A stretch of DNA of 64,000 bases from Mesorhabditis belari (GCA_958450365.1 CAUEEP010000729.1:2436001-2500000); one strand, 5' to 3'. Shown: positions 30,301 through 39,632, numbered from the stretch's first letter. The notes: generated by a model not told the origin, from the sequence alone. Translations and numbers: made by a program.

Positions 30301-33274
30301 GCAATCGGCCAAGAGATGGCTGAGAAAATGATGGTAGAATTAGGTTTCAGTGGGAATTTTTTCATTTCTACCAGCTACTGGGGGAAACTGACGCAAAGCG
30401 GGAGCGGATTTTAACAATGAGGGGATGAGGGTGGCGACGCTGAGGATGGAGTGGAGGTCTGAAAAAGAAGAGTGCAATCAAGAGTGCATCTATCTGTTGT
30501 AACTATTTGCGTTGTTCCAATAGGGTCAGAGCTTGTAGGCTGGCCAGGGAAAACCAGAAGGACAGAAGCTAGTCCCGGCTCTAGCTGGGCCAGGTAGCGG
30601 CCAGGTCAGGCCAGAGGCCAGTCAGCCTGGCCACCTGGGCCATGGGCTGGCTTCTGTCCTGGACTAGCCTACGATTTCAAGGACTCTATTAGAACACTGA
30701 TCAAGAGCATAGCTTTTCTAACTAATGGCTAACGAACGGAGATTTTGGACGGGTTTTAACAGGTCGGGGTCTTTGAGGTCGATGATGGGGTTGACGTCTG
30801 AAATTGGGTCTTGATCTACTGTGGATAGATCAGAAAAGTCCAAATCAACAATAAAACAGGTAAATAGAGTAGAATTGAGTAAATCTTGTTCTTTATTTTG
30901 CACTTTTGTGCTGTAAACGCATCCTTACTGGTGCACTCTTTTTCTCTCATCAACAAGACGTTTCTCCGAGAGAAAAGGGTTAATTCAGTGCGTCAGAAAG
31001 GGTGTGTTTAGAGAATTGAGCCCTGAATCCTTTAAATGTTACCTTCTCATCCGAAATTGTCTCATCGGTCGATTGAGATTCTCGAATCGTCGATCAAATG
31101 TCGGATTTCTTGCGATCGGCGGAGAGGATGGATTCTCATGAGTAGCTCGCTGCAAAAGTTCATTAAAAAAACCGTTTACAAGCAGGAAAATTGAGTGTGA
31201 ATGAAAAGGATACATCTAATGCGAAATAGCATTATAATATTATAATCTATACATATATTAGTATCGTTAAAACTCGAAAAGAATGGCCCCTAAAGTTTAC
31301 TCTCAAAGAAACGCTTATATCTCGACACTAGTACGCTTGTTGCTGCGCGCTTTTATATCAAATTAAAGTAGAGAAAATAGGTGTTTTTTTGAGATATAGC
31401 ACATAGTTTTAGCATTAACCAGCGCTTAGAACAAAATGATTGAAAATTAAAATTGATAAAAAATCGGCTTTTTGGCTACTCTCAAACAAACGTCCAAATC
31501 TTGGCGTCCGGACATTTGTTTCTCTACGCTTAGGTATCAAAATAAAGTAGAGAAAATGGGTGTTTTTTTGAGATATAACAAAGATTTCTAGAATCAACCA
31601 GCGCTTAGAAAAAGAAGATTGAAAATTGAAATTGATGAAAAATAACGAAAAATCGGCTTTTTGGCCACTCTCAAACAATCGCTCATATCTTGGCGTCCGA
31701 ACATTGGTTTCTCTACCCTTAGGTATCAAAATAAAGTAGAGAAAATGGGTGTTTTTTTGAGATATAACAAAGATTTCTAGAATCAGCCAGCGCTTAGAAC
31801 AAAATGATTGAAAATTGATAAAAATCGATAAAAAAAGTGGCCTTTTTGCCACTCTCAGGAACTTGATGCCATTTGTTGACCAGCTCGCTGCTAGCCCGGT
31901 TAGCTCAGTCGGTAGAGCACCAGACTCTTAATCTGGCTGTCGCGGGTTCGAGCCCCGCATCGGGCTTAAAGTTTTTGCTTTTTCAAACAAGCAAGCAGCT
32001 TTTTCAAGCAAGCGTAAACTTTCGCTGAAAATAGAAATCAGTGCGCTAGATCAAAAAGTTTGCAACTTTGTTGCAAACTTTGAAGTCTCAAGCCTTTTTT
32101 AAGAGCTAAGCAACAGAAATAGGCATTTTTCTTTCTTGGGAATTTCTCGAGAACGCCTAAAAGCTTTCTATCATAATCCAGTTGTTACAATGATCCAAGT
32201 TCTAATGTCAACAATGATCTAATCTCAATTCCTTCCAAGCTACCGTATTACTAAAGGTTAGGGTAGCTTGGGCATTGTTTAAAGCTCGAAAAAGCGTTCA
32301 GAAAAAAGTTCCCAAGTCTTTTCTTTCTTTTCTTCTATATCCTTTCTAAAACTAACCGCTCTTTGTCGTCGTCTAACAAACTTTAAATAAAAGAGATTCA
32401 TTTTTGATGCAAAAATCGATCTTATTTGAAAGATCTAGGACGAAAACTGCGTTAAAAATACCGTGCGAGAGATCTGTCTTGCCGCTCGAATCTCCTCAGC
32501 TTCCGGATCGATCACTTCATCTTCTCCACCACTAAAAAGCAATTGTAGATAGCAATCGTTGTTTTCTATCTTTAATTTTCAATTCATTTATCTTTTTTCA
32601 TTTGTTCATTTGTTCCAATTCTTGGTTTTGATGATATTTATCAAAAAAAAAAAACTCACTCAACGAATGACTCGAGATCCGCTTCTGTTTTAATCTAAAA
32701 CTTTTTTTGTCTGTGATATTGCTTTGATTTAAAACTTTGATTTAAAGCTTTGATTTAGAGCTTTTAAAGAAATACCGTCTTTTCTCTAATAGTATTTTCC
32801 CTGAGCTCCTAAATTCCTCGAAATCTCGAGAACCGCTTATCAGAACCTATCGATGTGAGGTCGGAAAATGTAGCTGACGATGAGATCTTGTGGGGGAGTA
32901 GAGTGTGAAAACTTGGAAGCCGTAAAATAGTTATTAACTTGGCTCGGCGATGTGCATTACTATGAGGGAAAATACGGTATTCGTACCTGAATCAACAACA
33001 TGGTGAAAGCCGTTCTTTGGGCCGAAAGAATCTTTTTTGATTGTTGCTTAGCGACAACTCGATTCAAGTATAATAGACCGTAAGACACCAACTCGGCTCT
33101 ACTAGAGAAAAGCTCTACTATTAGAGGAACTATTAGAGAAACTATTAGAGAAACTATTAGAGAAACTATTAGAGAAAAAACCGTCATCTCAATACTTTCC
33201 CAAACGCAAACCTCAACAGCGAACGAAATGGCGACAAGGCCCAGAATGAGCCACGGAATGAGACCACGTCTCAT
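18335..33274 (-). CDS. Secreted Thr/Pro-rich mucin-like protein, 20 exons, 936 residues
   Basis: Family not recognised. Exons, 5' to 3': 33196-33274, 32987-33031, 32660-32684, 32462-32531, 31043-31149, 30738-30797, 30393-30458, 29209-29313, 26993-27295, 26658-26698, 26470-26600, 25049-25894, 23275-23422, 22261-22358, 21826-21903, 21063-21154, 20574-20715, 19029-19188, 18848-18931, 18335-18465 (TGA). All phases match and all sites are GT-AG. The N-terminus MRRGLIPWLILGLVAISF is a typical signal peptide. Next come an acidic part (about 40-73), P/R-rich exons (110-185), the only folded-looking domain (about 186-285, containing NNGGRLVIRMPTSRRPIIV, ending in a DG run), a P/Q region, a 282-residue Thr-rich exon (345-626), more T/P-rich exons, and a basic end (RRAMRRKRMAEW). 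No membrane anchor is seen. Likely extracellular matrix, cuticle or eggshell; that role is inference. Confidence 0.87.
18478..18690. repeat. (attactgtagtctgcag)n, both orientations
   Basis: A short array of ttactgtagtctgcagg and its complement, in the last intron of the minus-strand gene. It could form a hairpin. The same phrase is tandem near 17.3-17.5 kb. Confidence 0.85.
19244..19313 (+). tRNA. Ser/Leu-type tRNA-like pseudogene
   Basis: gtggccgagtggtagtagg (A box) and gagggttcgagtccggc (B box) at tRNA spacing. The anticodon loop cannot be read with confidence. An inverted relative is at 19478-19547. Both lie in an intron of the minus-strand gene. Confidence 0.5.
19478..19547 (-). tRNA. 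Ser/Leu-type tRNA-like pseudogene (inverted partner)
   Basis: On the minus strand, gtggccgagtggcagtgagc and cttgggttcgagtccggc, a diverged inverted copy of the unit at 19244-19313. The flanks (tttagctttgaatg...) are also partly inverted, so the pair forms a foldback. Confidence 0.5.
19975..20492. repeat. Foldback element (arms about 140 bp)
   Basis: 19975-20115 (gagttattgccacttacttctga...) is inverted at about 20347-20490 (...tcagaagtgagttgctatagc). It lies in the intron between the exons 20574-20715 and 19029-19188. Confidence 0.8.
20880..21062. repeat. (ctctaacccaaccata / ctctaaccctcccgta)n
   Basis: Eleven 16-bp units that change from the -aaccata to the -tcccgta version along the array. 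The array abuts the donor of the exon at 21063-21154. It is not telomeric repeat. Confidence 0.93.
21655..21772. repeat. (gctgttctctcagctgagaa)n
   Basis: A palindromic 24-bp unit (agctgttctctcagctgagaag) repeated about four times, in the intron upstream of the exon 21063-21154 (transcript order). Confidence 0.9.
22100..22190. repeat. (acatttcgcaaac)n
   Basis: Seven 11-13 bp units of acattTcgcaaac/acacttcgcaaac. Confidence 0.9.
22573..22989 (+). repeat. About 185-bp tandem repeat leading into tRNA-Lys
   Basis: Units begin ctctcaaacaaacgctcatatc at 22573 and 22766, with a third partial start near 22947. Each carries 'ataaagtagagaaaatgggtg' and 'gagatatagcac'. The same array, with three units, lies at 31300-31893 and is also followed directly by a tRNA-Lys gene. 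Confidence 0.88.
22990..23062 (+). tRNA. tRNA-Lys (anticodon CTT)
   Basis: Decodes AAG. All four arms pair: acceptor gcccggt/atcgggc, anticodon stem ccaga/tctgg around loop ctcttaa (CTT), T stem gcggg/cccgc with ttcgagc. The A box tagctcagtcggtagagc and B box gggttcgagcc are intact. No intron. It lies inside an intron of the minus-strand gene, on the opposite strand, and is identical to the copy at 31894-31966. Confidence 0.97.
23945..24240. repeat. Foldback MITE (arms 'cccctttttcaatccgtttg')
   Basis: The left arm from about 23955 (ttaactgttaaatgttaactccgcccct) pairs with the right arm to about 24225 (aggccgagttaagatttaacagttaa). A 'cttaacagctta' microrepeat follows. It is intronic to the minus-strand gene, between the exons 25049-25894 and 23275-23422. 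Confidence 0.85.
24300..25000. other. Intron sequence, no gene
   Basis: Two copies of 'ccttaagtctagtc(g/t)agatctactttactatctaagct' (near 24383 and 24489), a 'ggatctatcgata' triplet repeat near 24760, and low-complexity sequence. No exon fits in phase. Confidence 0.6.
26760..26988. repeat. (agttaataaagttattgataagtt)n
   Basis: An irregular 20-30 bp AT-rich array filling the intron between the exons 26993-27295 and 26658-26698, touching the donor side. Confidence 0.9.
27494..27973. repeat. MITE 'cagtactggacaatgaaata', with expanded centre
   Basis: The ends cagtactggacaatgaaatatc...gatcgtcactttcgcg and their complement match the compact copy at 38279-38514. This copy carries an extra array of 'ccaatacggtt' units (27555-27795) between its arms. 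It sits inside the mariner element. Confidence 0.88.
28085..29030 (+). pseudogene. Mariner transposase remnant
   Basis: The N-terminal HTH is recognisable: LRAALLFNFKIGKSAAESHR (from about 28111). After loss of frame and a small 'ttcgaggccagaag' expansion (28310-28370), the catalytic region appears as VTSDEKWTAYDNFTRERQWL (about 28615) and GKKILLTVLWNSKGLVYFEL. The following C-terminal catalytic part is replaced by a second copy of the N-terminal region (HRSLCAAxGDGS again at about 28795). Broken and rearranged, so inactive. Confidence 0.88.
29795..29960. repeat. (ccaggtccagaggccagag)n
   Basis: An 18-bp unit repeated about three times, within a longer region rich in 'gccag'. A similar patch lies near 30540-30660. 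The minus-strand 121-codon frame across it is an artefact. Confidence 0.8.
30177..30366. repeat. Palindromic MITE, copy 2 of the 6575-6766 family
   Basis: gggaaaattccaacccacac...cggccaagagatggctgagaa...gggaattttttc. It shares both arms with the copy at 6575-6766 and lies in the intron between the exons 30393-30458 and 29209-29313. Confidence 0.87.
31300..31893 (+). repeat. About 185-bp tandem repeat leading into tRNA-Lys (copy 2)
   Basis: Three units start at about 31301, 31479 and 31668, with a partial fourth at 31851 that runs into tRNA-Lys. The last 35 bp before the tRNA (gccatttgttgaccagctcgctgcta) are the same as at the other locus. Confidence 0.9.
31894..31966 (+). tRNA. tRNA-Lys (anticodon CTT), copy 2
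   Basis: Identical in sequence to the gene at 22990-23062, with perfect arms and no intron. It is in the intron between the exons 32462-32531 and 31043-31149 of the minus-strand gene, on the opposite strand. The shared 3' flank 'agtttttgctttttcaa' and 5' array show the two loci are duplicates. Confidence 0.97.
33090..33180. repeat. (aactattagagaa)n
   Basis: Four or five 13-bp units just downstream (transcript sense) of the signal-peptide exon's donor. Confidence 0.85.
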
Positions 33275-34166
33275 ACCAGATTGCTTGTGAAACTGGAAAT
33301 TCTCTGATGAAAGTACAAAAGTTAAAAACAGAATGTAATGAAGCTTGAAGACAAGAGAAAAACAAGAACAAGAAAAACGAAGGAACAAGGAAAACGAAGA
33401 ATTCAATGCGCTGGGAAAGCGAAGAATTAAGAATTAAGAAGGATTTCATTAGCTCAAAAAGTTTACAAATCTCAAAATTATCATTTCACTTTTTCAATTA
33501 CATTTAAAGAGTTTTAAAAGGTCAAAAATTAAGGCCATTGATTTTTTGCTAAACATTATCGATTGCCTACAACAATTGTGAATTAGTTTTTTCAATTTAG
33601 CACTTAAAATTCTCAGGAAAACTCGTAAAATCATCGAATTTCCGAAGAAATCTCTCATTTTGTCCCGAATATCCCTCAAAAACCGCAAATGGATACGTAA
33701 AAAGAGAGGAGAACGTAAAAAAACAGACGAGATTTGATCGGGAAACAATGAGAAATAAAAAATGGGATAGAGAAATGGGGGAAATGCCGGAGAAATTGAG
33801 AGAAGCTGAAGCTTTGAGTTTGTTAAAAGCTTTGATTTTAAAGAAGAAAACGATCTAGACTAGAGGCTAAAAAGGGTAAAAAGGCTAAAATAGAGGCTAA
33901 AAAGGCTAAAGTATTCGTAAACGCATGTCATCTTGAGAACCAAATGATGCTCCAGAAGAGTGCGTTTACGTGTAAACACAAAGTACTCTGAACGCGTGTC
34001 ATCTTGAGAACCAAATGATGCTCCAGAAGAGCTCTACAAATTTGGTTCCTTATCTCTCTAAATTTGGTTGCTTATCTCTACGTGTAAACACAAAGTACAC
34101 AAAGTACAACTAACAGGAAAAGGAAAACGATGGAATCAGGAAAACGAAGGAACAAGAAAAACGAAG
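33275..34166. other. 5' flank of the minus-strand gene, no other gene
   Basis: Probable promoter side of the secreted-protein gene (start codon at 33274). It contains 'gaaaaacgaaggaacaagg' purine-rich repeats (near 33370 and 34140) and a doubled 39-bp phrase 'catcttgagaaccaaatgat' (33923 and 33994). No TATA box or other signal can be assigned with confidence. Confidence 0.4.
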
Positions 34167-34386
34167 GATCCGGATGCTCGAGTAGCTGGTAAGTTGACGA
34201 CTGAAAAAACCATAGGAACACTTTGCTTTAGGTCTTGCTCAATTGTGTGAATTCATCGAGGATTGTGAACATCCATCGTTGGCAACTCGTGTTCTTCATC
34301 TACTTGGACAGGAAGCACCGAAGACGCCAAATCCTCAATCTTACATCCGTTTTGTCTACAATCGAGTCATTCTAGAGTGCACACAG
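34167..34386 (+). pseudogene. copg-1: Gamma-COP (coatomer subunit gamma) fragment, two exons
   Basis: Gamma-COP is an essential COPI coat subunit in Golgi vesicle traffic. Two pieces join in phase across a short intron: 34167-34188 (DPDARVA) and 34232-34386 ([20 protein letters not shown], then [13 protein letters not shown] and [12 protein letters not shown]). This is the conserved HEAT-repeat segment around residue 430-490 of the family. The usual next segment (HEEVRAGAVSALAKF) is absent. Both sides run into the same 'gaaaaacgaaggaacaag' repeat. With less than a tenth of the protein present, I read it as a captured gene fragment. Less likely, it is two exons of a gene with very large introns. 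Confidence 0.85.
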
Positions 34387-34669
34387 GTTTGTTGATGGTT
34401 TGTTGATGAAAAACGAAGCAACAAGAAAAACGAAGGAACAAGAAAAACGAAGGAACAAGGAAAACGAAGAATTCAATGCGCTGGGAAAGCGAAGAATCAA
34501 GAATTAAGAAGAATTAAGTGCGCTTGCGCTAGGAAGTGCGTGTACGCAAGTGCGTGTACGAAGTACGCAAGTGTGCGTTTACAAATCTAGCATTGTGTTC
34601 TTGCGCATCGTTTGATATATAATTTGTCTATGTTTACTTTGTTTTTTTACAAGAAAGAGTATTTAGAAA

Positions 34670-34912
34670 ATGTCTGACCAAAAATTTCGCTTGCGGGCCT
34701 GCTTGTGGCATGAATTTAAGCAAGGCAAATCGGCTGCTGAAGCTCATCGCGAACTACCTGACGAAGAACTACTAGAAGACGAAGAACCACTAGAAGACGA
34801 AGAACTACTAGAAGAAAATAAGCACTTAGAAGAGTTTAATCGAATGAAATCCTCCAAGTTTTGGACAATTCTTGATCTACTATGGATTTTGTTGTCAAAA
34901 GAATCGTTATAA
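34670..34912 (+). pseudogene. Mariner transposase N-terminal fragment with acidic repeat
   Basis: It opens MSDQKFRLRACLWHEFKQGK followed by SAAEAHREL, the start of a Mos1/mariner transposase, then switches to a short acidic tandem (DEELLEDEEPLEDEELLEEN) and ends. No catalytic region follows. It is a decayed element, unless the HTH has been exapted with a new tail, for which there is no evidence. Confidence 0.7.
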
Positions 34913-35114
34913 TTCTTATTTTGTCCAACAACATCTTTATAATTATCATTTTATTATCATTTTCTTATAAAAAATCTATCTCTTAACTGTCAAACTATAG
35001 AAATTTAAGTTTAAAATATTATAATTAGAATAAAAATCGCTAGAATCAATAGAATCAATTTGTCAAACATAAAAAATATTCAGCTTATTGAATTCGTGCT
35101 ATTTTGTTTATTTT

Positions 35115-35275
35115 AACAACAAGATTTTTGATTTTAATGATTTTGAATGATTTTGAATGATTTTGAATGATTTTGAATGATTTTGAAAGATTTTGAATGA
35201 TTTTGAATGATTTTGAAAGATTTTGAATGATTTTGAATGATTTTGAATGATTTTGAATGATTTTGAAAGGTTTTT
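35115..35275. repeat. (ttttgaatga)n satellite, block 1
   Basis: About 15 units of a 10-bp repeat. A second, larger block is at 35868-36250. Confidence 0.95.
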
Positions 35276-35429
35276 ACCCTAAAGTCTCGAGTATAAGTTC
35301 TGCCTTAATTTACATTCGCTTTAATTGCTTTAATTGCTTTAATTGCCTTAATTCACATTCGCTTTAATTGCTTTGAATTTCTTTTTGTTGGGTTTTTATA
35401 CATTTTTATTGTTATACAAACTTTTATTA

Positions 35430-35700
35430 TTGTTCTTGGAGCGCGGGATACTACAGGGTGACAGCCTATCACCATTGCTATTTGTTATGTGCATGGATAC
35501 ATCCAAAGATATACATCCAAAGATAGTGTTGAAGAAGACGCTGGAAAGCATCTCTTTCCACCGTCGACGTGGACTTTGGCCGGATGAAGAGGCCAGGGAG
35601 GGATCCATAAGACTGAGCACCGGAGAGGAGCAGGGCGGACACGCCGAGCCACGCCCGGAGCAACAAATAACAGCATAAAATTGCTATAACCCTCAATAAA
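35430..35700 (+). mobile_element. Non-LTR retrotransposon (LINE) reverse transcriptase scrap
   Basis: The translated block RGILQGDSLSPLLFVMCMD (35442-35500) is the conserved finger/palm segment of LINE reverse transcriptases of the R2/R4 kind. The frame then changes (HRRRGLWPDEEAREGSIR) and ends at TAA near 35678. No ends, endonuclease or catalytic YADD are visible. It is a short remnant. Confidence 0.75.
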
Positions 35701-35771
35701 TTTACTTCTATTATTGTTCTATTGTTCTATTGTTCTATTGTTCTATTCTATTGTTCTTAAAAAGCAAAAAA

Positions 35772-35832
35772 GTTATGCTGCAGCGGGGTTCGAACCCTCG
35801 ACACACCGGACCGGAGACAGCCGTCAATTTGC
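35772..35832 (-). tRNA. 3' half of a tRNA-like sequence
   Basis: On the minus strand, gtgtcgagggttcgaaccccgctgcag is a B box with T-arm pairing. No 5' half can be fitted, so it is a tRNA-derived scrap. Confidence 0.35.
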
Positions 35833-35867
35833 ATACGAAAACCAAACAGAACTTATACTCGCGACTT

Positions 35868-36252
35868 TAGGGTAATGATTTTGAATGATTTTGAATGATT
35901 TTGAATGATTTTGAATGATTTTGAATGATTTTAAAAGATTTTGAATGATTTTGAATGATTTTGAATGATTTTGAATGATTTTGAATGATTTTGAATGATT
36001 TTAAAAGATTTTGAATGATTTTTAATGATTTTGAATGATTTTAAAAGATTTTGAATGATTTTGAATGATTTTGAATGATTTTTAATGATTTTGAATGATT
36101 TTGAATGATTTTAAAAGATTTTGAATGATTTTGAATGATTTTGAATGATTTTTAATGATTTTAAAAGATTTTGAATGATTTTTAATGATTTTTAATGATT
36201 TTGAATGATTTTGAAAGATTTTGAATGATTTTGAATGATTTGAAAGATTTTT
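35868..36252. repeat. (ttttgaatga)n satellite, block 2
   Basis: About 38 units with variants ttttaaaaga and tttttaatga. The border 'cagaacttatactcgcgactttaggg' (35838-35867) is the inverse of 'cctaaagtctcgagtataagttctg' at the end of block 1 (35278-35303), so the two blocks bracket an inverted junction. Confidence 0.95.
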
Positions 36253-36254
36253 AA

Positions 36255-36950
36255 AAGCAGACACAAAAGAATAAACAATAGATTCCAAAAAAAAGGACTG
36301 GGATATGTGTAAAATGGGTTTCCCAGCTTTTCCCAGGTTTCCCGACTCAATTTCTCCCAAAAAAGTATCTCAAAAATTTCACTTTCAAAACTTTCTCAAA
36401 CAATGTGTTTGTTTTTCTTTTCTCTCAATGAAAATTGATGAAAAGGGAAACCATTTTAACCGATTTGAATCAAGGACAACCACTTTTATTGCATGCTTTT
36501 TTTGAACAAATTGAATTGAAACTCAAAAAGAGCAAAGAATATGGGAATGAGGAAGTTTCGGAAAGAAAAAGTGACAAGATTCGAGTTTTTTTTTTGTCAT
36601 AGAATTATTGCAGAAGATTTAATCAACCCTTACTCCAATGAAAGACAAATTATCGTTTACTCAGCTTTTAAAAAACCGACACAGCTTTTCTCCTCTCCCC
36701 TAAAACTTACCCCCCTTTCTTCCTAGTTTAACCTGTCTTTTAGCCAATAAATCTACTTTTATATCTCTCGAGATTCTTTGTGAATATCAATGGATATCCT
36801 TACAATATCAATGGATAGATTAGATAAAAAATAGAGACAGATTACGGTAGAAAGGGGAAAAGGGACACGTTTTAGAAATGGAGTATTCAAATTTTGTTGA
36901 CGAATTCATGTTAAATCAAAAGAAATTACAAAACAAACAAACTATTGGGT
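36255..36950. other. No gene seen
   Basis: AT-rich sequence. The 60-66 codon frames here lack splice or family support. Part of it ('agctgtgtcggttttt') is inverted near 38680. Confidence 0.4.
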
Positions 36951-38278
36951 TGGTGAATTGAAAATTGCCGGACTTTGAACTAAAATTAATTCAACATAAA
37001 ACCATGAATTCATTCCAAATAATTTCCATTATTATTGACGACTTTTGCCCATTTTACAGCCAATTTGATTCCTCTTTCTTCGTAGGATTTTCGTTTTGAA
37101 TCGAAAAACTTTCAAAGCCAATTTTTGACTGCTTCTCCCGAATCGAAATGTTCTCCCGCAAGCTCATTACTCATGATCCGGAATAAATAGTAATCAAGGG
37201 ACGAGGACGAGGAAAGGGGCGAGGTCCGAACTGTATGGGGAAGGCGCCAAAAGTTCCCAAACAAGGCTATTTATTTTAGAGCTAGTCAGTTTTGCAACAT
37301 GAGGCCGCGCGTTGTCGTGGATGAGAATTGTAGCGGTCATTTATCGCGTAAAACAATACTTTCAACTAATCTGACAAAAAAAATGATTTGAAAAGGAAAA
37401 AGAAGCGACGACGCGGCGCTCCCATCGACTACCTCTAAATGGCGGCGACGTCAATTGGAATGCGACGTCGCGCAAAAATTAACAGTTAACAATAAGATAA
37501 AATCAACATTTAGAATTTCCGAGAGAAATTGAAATTGAACTTTTTTTTTCTCTGAAGGTCATTCTCTACTCAAAGTTACCCCAAACTTTTGGGGATAATC
37601 TACGTCGAAATTTAAGAGTACTGTAGCTTTTCTCAACGGAAAGAGGAATGTAAAACAGAGCTGGATTAAGAATCTGATTGAAGTAAAGAAGAAAGTAAAG
37701 AGATTGATAGTATTAGGTTGACCGGAATGTCCGCTTTTTTGTCCGCTTGTCCGCTTTTTTAAAGATCACTTTTTGAAATAAATAATCAACCAATCGATTT
37801 ATGGTTTCTTTTATCAAAAAGTCCTATTATTTATTTACAAATTGTTTTTTAAGAAATTCTGAAAAGCTAGCGTTAGTTTATTTTCTTAGATGTGTAAAGT
37901 CAAGCAGTCAAAAACAATGAAACAAAGCCAAAAGTTCCGATTTGAGCATTTTTTTATCACAGAAACCTATTTTTATGTCAAGAAACAATAGAGAATAAAA
38001 AATTAGGTAGATAGACAAATTTTCATCACATTTCACTAGTTTTTTTCAAGCTTTTTCAAGCCTTTCAAAGCTTTTTCATTCTATGTTCATTGTAAGGAGT
38101 TTAGCAAAAAAAAAAAAAACAAGAATTTCTGTCCGGATTTGCCTCAAAGTCGACTCAAATTTGCTCAGAAAGCAAAATGTAATAGTTAATCTTTTTTTAT
38201 TTAATACAAAACACACGTTTATCGCTTAATTATCCATTTATAAATGAAAATTTCAAAAAGGCTGATAAAATGATAAAA

Positions 38279-38514
38279 TACACTACTGGACAACGAAATA
38301 TTATATTTGAAAAACGATCGTCACTTTCGCGCGTCTGTGACTCCGTTTTCTTTACCGTATTTCTAAATATTAATATTACCATTGTGTAGCCCTTGAAAAG
38401 AGCTTTCAGAAAATGTATAACACTAATAGTTTAAACTTGAAGAGAAGGGAGTTACAGACGCGCGAAAGTGACGATCGTTTTTTCAATTATGATATTTCAT
38501 TGTCCAGTACTGTA
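38279..38514. repeat. MITE 'cagtactggacaatgaaata', compact copy
   Basis: A 235-bp hairpin with about 70-bp arms: tactggacaacgaaatatta...cgatcgtcactttcgcg and its complement, around a conserved centre (tttaccgtatttctaaata) also present in the copy at 27494-27973. Confidence 0.9.
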
Positions 38515-38811
38515 GCTTTGTTTAGAAAGAGATTCGATCAATCGCAAAGTGTCATAGCAAGTCATAGCAAGTGATAGCAATTGATCTCATCGAAAATTCT
38601 ATCTATACTATTTTCTCATCGATTTTCGTTGTTCTGTTCAAATACGGAATCCCATAAAAATTTGCATTTAAGAGGAGAAAAGCTGTGTCGGTTTTTTGCT
38701 GATCAAACAGTTTTCTTTTCAGCTTTCTTTTCAGTTTTGCTTTTGCATAGATAAAAGTAATGAAAGTGAAACAGAAACAGTGAAACAGGCAAGGTCAAAA
38801 AGGGATATTTT

Positions 38812-39015
38812 GCTATACTTTGTGCTTAAAAGTGTAAATTTGCTATACTTTGTGCTTAAAAGTTTAAACACACTCTTTCTGGTGCATTCCTCATTTTTCA
38901 ACGCAATGCTTTCTTTATTTTTTTCTTGCAGCAACGATTGAACTTTGCGAGAGAACTGAGGAACATAAATGCAATAGAAGCGGAGTGTTTAGAGACTTGA
39001 GCACAAAGTACAAAG
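38812..39015. repeat. Intronic-type palindrome 'tactttgtgctcaa...acactctttctggtgca'
   Basis: tactttgtgcttaaaagttta and cactctttctggtgcattcc are answered by the inverse gagtgtttagagacttgagcacaaagta. Many half or full copies occur in the introns of the two large genes (near 15540, 17530-17640, 21260-21385, 21550-21810, 23455-23560, 30900-31015). Confidence 0.75.
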
Positions 39016-39375
39016 TCAGACAAGTTGGTGGAACAAGTTAATCCAAAAAGTTAACCCTAACAATTGATCAAATCATTGAAATGAAACGGTTCCACTGTTT
39101 TTGGATAGGATTTTTGCTTTTAAAAAAGACGGAATTAGGAAAAGATTGATTTTTGCCACAGAAATTTAGAAAACAATTTAATCGTTAATCGAAAGAGTTA
39201 CAAATTTAAAAACATTTCTACAATGTGATGAATAGAATAGAAGACAATACGCTGATGAATAAAATAGAAGACAATACGCTCATAGACTTGCACTGGAGTG
39301 GACTTGTAACGAAAATATCTGTCGATCCTTTTCTGGCAATTCTCAGCAAGCAAGCAAGCATTTCTCAGCAAAAAC

Positions 39376-39632
39376 CTCGCGATTTTGGCTATTTCGATTA
39401 TCATTCGACGCAGCATAAAATTGCGCGTCGAATGATACAAAAATCAACTCAAAATCTAATATCCATGCAAAGTTATGAGTTAAGCCCGCCCATAATAGAC
39501 GGGGTTTCGGTTTTTAGCCAACAACTTTGCGTGGATATTAGATTTTGAGTTGATTTTTGTATCATTCGAGGCGCAATTTTATTCTGCGTTGAATGATAAT
39601 CGAAATAATCAAAATCGAAAGATTTTCGCTGA
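39376..39632. repeat. Palindromic MITE 'tatcattcgacgcagcataaa'
   Basis: Arms of about 100 bp (gattttggctatttcgattatcattcgacg... and the inverse). A single diverged arm occurs at 44650-44780, and a more diverged one near 4450-4560. Confidence 0.85.
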
